Origin: an uncultured Robiginitomaculum sp.
GTDB lineage: Bacteria; Pseudomonadota; Alphaproteobacteria; Caulobacterales; Maricaulaceae
DNA length: 44,481 nt
Assembly: GCA_938010385.1 (NCBI GenBank)
Contig: CALLVD010000053.1
Coordinates: 1-44,481, forward strand
Reading direction: 5' to 3'
Positions within the stretch are counted from its first letter, which is position 1. Each line of letters opens with the position of its first letter. The translations under genes and the position numbers were made by a program. Below, in pieces: positions 41,295-44,481 of the stretch. The notes under the pieces were generated by a model. It saw only the letters and a program-made list of their open reading frames with translations. It was not told the origin of the DNA and did not search any database.

Positions 41295-42470
41295 CTAAGC
41301 CTTCCGCACCGGGGCGGCGTGCAAGGCGGCAGCTACGGCTTCGCGCAAGGGTTTAGGTTGGTAGTTAATATCATAAAGCGTCGGTCGCTTAATCACACCG
41401 TCTTTGCGTGGCCACCAAGTTTGCAGCCATGTATGCCGGTCACACAGCCCCCATGCGAGAATATCTTTGGTTTGCTCATAGCTGAGCATCAAGTCCAGAA
41501 AAGCTTTGCCGTAGGCGGCCACTTCCTGATCGCGTATTTCGGGGTTTCGGTTAAGCCCGGTGTCATTGACGTCAAATTCACTGACGATCAAATTGTAATC
41601 CATGCCAACAATTTCATCGATAAAGGCTTGCCATTCTTTGGCTTGGGGATCCGGGTAGCCTGTTTTTGAGTTGCCGACGTTTATTCCTAAATGACCCTGA
41701 ATGCCAAAGGTGTCGATAGGGGTTCCGCGCTTTCGAAATCCTTCGAGCAGTTTTAATACGCCGTAACGATGCGATTCATTCCCATGTTCCCAAATCATGT
41801 AATCATTATAAACAAGTTCCGCATGAGGCGCGAATTCTCTCGCTTTATGAAATGCAAAATCGACGATTTGCTCGCCGCCATGCTCGACAAAGACGGTGTC
41901 GCGCATTTTGCCGGTCTTGGGGTCAATCGTTTCATTGACGACATCCCAGGAGTAGATTTTCTGTCCGTAATGCTGCGTCAGGTTTTTGATATAGTTTGCG
42001 ACAAAGTTTTCCATATCACTGCGGCCGGCAAAAGATTTTTCGGAAACCCAATCAGGCGTAAATTCCATACGGTTCCAAAGCAGGACATGGCCGCGAAAGT
42101 CCATTTGCTTGGCTTCACCCCACGCCACAAGTTCATCTCCGCGAGACAATTGCATGGGGCCGGATGCGGGCTGAATCGTGTAAAGCTTATGCTCATTCTC
42201 AGCCACTAATGTATCGCACTCGGCCGCGATAATTTTCAGGTAATCGGCATCTTTAAACGAGTCAGATCCTATAGCCGTGCCAAACCGAAGGCCCTTTGAC
42301 TTTGCTATCGAGGATAGGGACGTCTCGGGCAGGGCGGGCGATTTGTCGGGCGCCGGAATGAAGGCAGACTTGCCTTGATCCAAATCTGATATTTCGGACA
42401 CGCCCGCACACGCCGTCAGCGCCAAAAGGCTTCCGGTACCCGCCAAGAAACTTCTTCGATTAGTAATCAT
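41295..42470 (-). CDS. GH10 endo-1,4-beta-xylanase, Tat-exported lipoprotein
   Basis: 391 residues. The N-terminus MITNRRSFLAGTGSLLALTA then CAG has a twin-arginine motif and a lipobox L-T-A-C, so it is probably exported folded and lipid-anchored. The TIM barrel shows GRSDMENFVANYI-type helices, ENEHKLYTIQP, HVLLWNR, the acid/base Glu180 in SWDVVNETI, GIQGHLGIN, and the nucleophile Glu298 in LIVSEFDV, ending CDRHTWLQTWWPRKDG. No carbohydrate-binding module is present. A LacI-type operator lies 28 bases upstream of the start. Confidence 0.94.
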   Translation of the reverse strand: MITNRRSFLAGTGSLLALTACAGVSEISDLDQGKSAFIPAPDKSPALPETSLSSIAKSKGLRFGTAIGSDSFKDADYLKIIAAECDTLVAENEHKLYTIQPASGPMQLSRGDELVAWGEAKQMDFRGHVLLWNRMEFTPDWVSEKSFAGRSDMENFVANYIKNLTQHYGQKIYSWDVVNETIDPKTGKMRDTVFVEHGGEQIVDFAFHKAREFAPHAELVYNDYMIWEHGNESHRYGVLKLLEGFRKRGTPIDTFGIQGHLGINVGNSKTGYPDPQAKEWQAFIDEIVGMDYNLIVSEFDVNDTGLNRNPEIRDQEVAAYGKAFLDLMLSYEQTKDILAWGLCDRHTWLQTWWPRKDGVIKRPTLYDINYQPKPLREAVAAALHAAPVRKA

Positions 42471-42497
42471 GGTTCTCTTCCCTTAAACAACAGTTTA

Positions 42498-42511
42498 TGA
42501 CAACGTTGTCA
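42498..42511. promoter_or_regulatory. perfect 14-base LacI-family operator upstream of the xylanase
   Basis: TGACAACGTTGTCA is fully palindromic with a central CG, the typical form of operators bound by LacI-family sugar regulators. It ends 28 bases before the GH10 start codon. No LacI gene is in the window, so the regulator must be elsewhere. Confidence 0.75.
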
Positions 42512-42608
42512 AACGTATTATCAATGAAATTTATTCGTTTCAAGATGATTTTTTCCGATAAAGCCGAAAGCTTTTACAGTTTAGGGGGGGAGCTTGTTCA
42601 GGAAGGTT

Positions 42609-43304
42609 TTACATCAATCCCAAGCTCTTAAAACTCACAGTATTCTGACGGCCGACGATGATGTGGTCATGGACAGAGATGCCGATGGCTTTGGCGACGT
42701 CGACCATATTGGCGGTCATGTCGATGTCTGATTGGCTCGGCGTGGGGTCGCCGGATGGGTGATTATGGGTCAGGATGATGGCGGCCGCATTGAGTTCCAG
42801 CGCCCGCTTAATGACTTCGCGCGGATAAACCGGCGCACGGTCAATCGTACCTTGGCCAAGAATTTCATCAGCGATGAGCCGGTTTTTACGGTCTAAAAAC
42901 AGCACGCGAAATTGCTCGCGTTCTTCAAATTGCATGGCGCTGCGACAATAATCGAGCAGCGCCGTCCAAGACGACAGGACAGGCCGGGACATCACCGTTT
43001 CGCGCCCGAGCTTGGTTCCGGCGGCTTGGATGATTTTCAGATCGATGGCGATGTTTTCCGATATGCCTTTGACCTCGGTCAGCCGGGCAATAGGGGCCGA
43101 GATGACTTCGGCAAAGCTGCCAAACTTTGCAATCAGCTCTTTGGCCAGCGGTTTAATATCGCGGCGCGGAATGGAGCGAAACAGGTAAAGCTCGAGCAAT
43201 TCATAATCGGCCAATGCATCCGCGCCCTTTTGCGCAAATCGCTGCCGAAGCCGGTTGCGATGACCGACATGGTGGGGAGCAGTCTTTTTGGCCGGGGCGT
43301 CCAA
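42609..43304 (-). CDS. radC: RadC/JAMM-family protein
   Basis: 231 residues. An N-terminal HhH-like region (HRNRLRQRFAQKGADALADY, LTEVKGIS) is followed by the MPN domain with the JAMM metal motif LTHNHPSGDPTPSQSD (about 172-187). The family name is historical and a DNA-repair role is doubtful. It starts two bases after the methionine aminopeptidase stop on the same strand, an order seen in many alphaproteobacteria. Confidence 0.92.
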   Translation of the reverse strand: MDAPAKKTAPHHVGHRNRLRQRFAQKGADALADYELLELYLFRSIPRRDIKPLAKELIAKFGSFAEVISAPIARLTEVKGISENIAIDLKIIQAAGTKLGRETVMSRPVLSSWTALLDYCRSAMQFEEREQFRVLFLDRKNRLIADEILGQGTIDRAPVYPREVIKRALELNAAAIILTHNHPSGDPTPSQSDIDMTANMVDVAKAIGISVHDHIIVGRQNTVSFKSLGLM

Positions 43305-43306
43305 GC

Positions 43307-44131
43307 TTACGGGTTGAACGGCGGGCGGTGCAGGCCGGCCGGGCTTGTGGTGAAAATCTCGCAGCCGTCCTTAGTGACGCCGATAGAATGTTCAAATTGT
43401 GCGGTCAGTTTTTTGTCGCGCGTAACAGCCGTCCAGCCATCAGACAGGACTTTGACATGAGGCTTGCCCAGATTAATCATAGGCTCGATGGTAAAGAACA
43501 TACCTTCTTTTAAAACTTCGCCTTCGCCGGGCTTGCCGAAATGCAGAATATTCGGCGCGTCATGAAAAACCCGGCCCAGGCCGTGGCCGCAAAAATCCTG
43601 CACGACAGAGCAGCGCTCCCCTTCGGCAAATTGCTGAATGGCGTGGCCGATATCGCCGGTCGTATTGCCCGGCTTCACCTGAGCGATACCCAGCATCAGG
43701 GAGTCATAGGTGATATTAATCAGGCGTTCCGCACGGCGATTAATCTCGCCGATGGGATACATGCGCGATGTGTCGCCGTGCCAGCCGTCAACAATAACCG
43801 TCACGTCGATATTAACGATGTCGCCGTTTTTCAGCGGCTTTGGCGCCGGGATGCCATGGCAAACAACGTGATTGACGGAGGTGCAGGTCGTATGGCCATA
43901 ACCGCGATAGCCCAGACAGGCCGGCGTCGCGCCGTGATCGAGGATGAACTCGCGAGCCAAGTCATCCAGACGCTCTGTTGTCACGCCGACTTGGGCGTGC
44001 GGGACCAACATGTCCAGACAATCCGCTGCAAGACGGCCGGCTTTGCGCATGCCGTCAAAGGCGGCGGGGCCATGGAGCTTAATCGCGCCATCGCGCTCAT
44101 CCGGGGCTAAGTCTGCGTCGATATAGTTCAT
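43307..44131 (-). CDS. map: type I methionine aminopeptidase
   Basis: 274 residues from the start at 44131, which has TTAAGGAAAC before it; longer frames to 44161 are not needed. It removes the initiator methionine in the cytosol. Motifs: MRKAGRLAADCLD, TTERLDDLAREFILDHGA, CTSVNHVVCHGIP, DIVNIDVTVIVDGWHGDTSRM (two metal Asp), CGHGLGRVFHDAPN, FFTIEPMI and TAQFEHSIGVT (His and Glu ligands). Standard length is about 260. Confidence 0.95.
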   Translation of the reverse strand: MNYIDADLAPDERDGAIKLHGPAAFDGMRKAGRLAADCLDMLVPHAQVGVTTERLDDLAREFILDHGATPACLGYRGYGHTTCTSVNHVVCHGIPAPKPLKNGDIVNIDVTVIVDGWHGDTSRMYPIGEINRRAERLINITYDSLMLGIAQVKPGNTTGDIGHAIQQFAEGERCSVVQDFCGHGLGRVFHDAPNILHFGKPGEGEVLKEGMFFTIEPMINLGKPHVKVLSDGWTAVTRDKKLTAQFEHSIGVTKDGCEIFTTSPAGLHRPPFNP

Positions 44132-44194
44132 AATCGTTTCCTTAAGACCCCTATATAGCAAGAGCCGGTCTTATTTTCCATACGCTTAACGCGG

Positions 44195-44481
44195 CTATAC
44201 GGCCTTTATCAGCGCGTGTTTCTTTTTCCCGACAGAGACCTTCACCACGCCGTCATTTAACTGGCCGGCGAGGGTGTCTTCATGGCTGAGCACTTTTTCA
44301 TCGTTAATCTTCAGCGCGCCGGCTTTGATATGGCGGCGGGCTTCACCGTTTGAGCCGGCCAAACCGGTCAGGGTCGCGGCCGAGAGCACACCCATAGTTT
44401 CAACCTCTGAGGCGGGCACGTCAAAGCTCGGCAGGCCGGCCGCTGCGCCGCCTTGCTCAAACGTGGTTTTGGCCGTGGCCT
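44195..44481 (-). CDS. tyrS: tyrosyl-tRNA synthetase, C-terminal part (5' end off window)
   Basis: The frame enters from the right edge reading ATAKTTFEQGGAAAGLPSFD and then an S4 RNA-binding domain: TMGVLSAATLTGLAGSNGEA, RRHIKAGALKINDEKV, and a K-rich end. The FEQGG...LP linker and the S4 domain match the C-terminus of bacterial TyrS. The catalytic HIGH/KMSKS part is outside. It lies 63 bases upstream of map on the same strand. Confidence 0.86.
   Translation of the reverse strand, partial: ATAKTTFEQGGAAAGLPSFDVPASEVETMGVLSAATLTGLAGSNGEARRHIKAGALKINDEKVLSHEDTLAGQLNDGVVKVSVGKKKHALIKAV

Noticed and set aside
1-44481. CRISPR arrays, insertion sequences and long direct repeats
   Set aside because: No regularly spaced repeats, transposase motifs or terminal inverted repeats were noticed on reading the window by eye.

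Overview
The window looks like chromosomal DNA of an alphaproteobacterium with moderate GC content. I would place it near the Caulobacterales/Maricaulales (Hyphomonadaceae-like) by inference. The lineage evidence is the run tRNA-Thr / short basic protein / murA / DUF2948 / UPF0262, the DUF2853 protein, the many small lipoproteins with an L-A-[AG]-C type lipobox, and a secreted GH10 xylanase behind a LacI-type operator. The gene order is dense, with many ATGA or few-base junctions and convergent genes that share stop-codon bases. I see no insertion sequence, integrase, CRISPR array or rRNA operon. Both ends cut through genes.

Layout, left to right. (1) 1-4254: an HscC-type Hsp70 with a J-like partner started by TTG, divergent from the translation factor EttA. 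(2) 4313-8032: a polyamine region with an SAM decarboxylase proenzyme coupled to a GNAT acetyltransferase on the minus strand, then a lipoprotein and a membrane-anchored spermidine-synthase-like enzyme on the plus strand. (3) 8093-14774: two convergent glutathione transferases, a 36-residue small protein, a family 2 glycosyltransferase, two divergent M28 peptidase lipoproteins and a nitronate monooxygenase. (4) 14925-18142: an OmpA/BON envelope protein, a membrane-anchored HhH/DUF2853 protein, and an isolated M15 peptidase plus holin-like pair. (5) 18221-22629: two SDRs, an APH-fold kinase, an acyl-CoA dehydrogenase and YajQ. This resembles the kinase/dehydrogenase logic of 4-hydroxyacyl-CoA breakdown. 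(6) 22626-26328: a hybrid histidine kinase and a succinate-semialdehyde-type dehydrogenase.

(7) 26480-29908: tRNA-Thr, a small basic protein, murA, DUF2948, UPF0262, a low-molecular-weight phosphatase-like protein and a small membrane protein. This is followed by a structured non-coding stretch ending in a plus-strand terminator. (8) 30195-32558: erpA, a SixA-type phosphatase and a small membrane protein on the minus strand, and a dGTPase-like protein on the plus strand. (9) 32881-36282: one 1133-residue polypeptide joining an ammonium channel to PAS, histidine kinase, ATPase and two receiver domains. (10) 36506-41118: an AsnC/Lrp regulator divergent from a tightly coupled NCS1 permease / hydantoinase-A / DUF917 operon. 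(11) 41295-44481: a Tat-exported GH10 xylanase with a perfect LacI-type operator, RadC, methionine aminopeptidase and the 3' end of tyrS.

The most unusual items are the Amt-sensor-kinase fusion, the AsnC/NCS1/HyuA/DUF917 catabolic cassette, the SDR-SDR-kinase-ACAD operon, the orphan lysis-like pair and the structured intergenic region at 29909-30222. All functions come from reading motifs and gene order. No database search was run.
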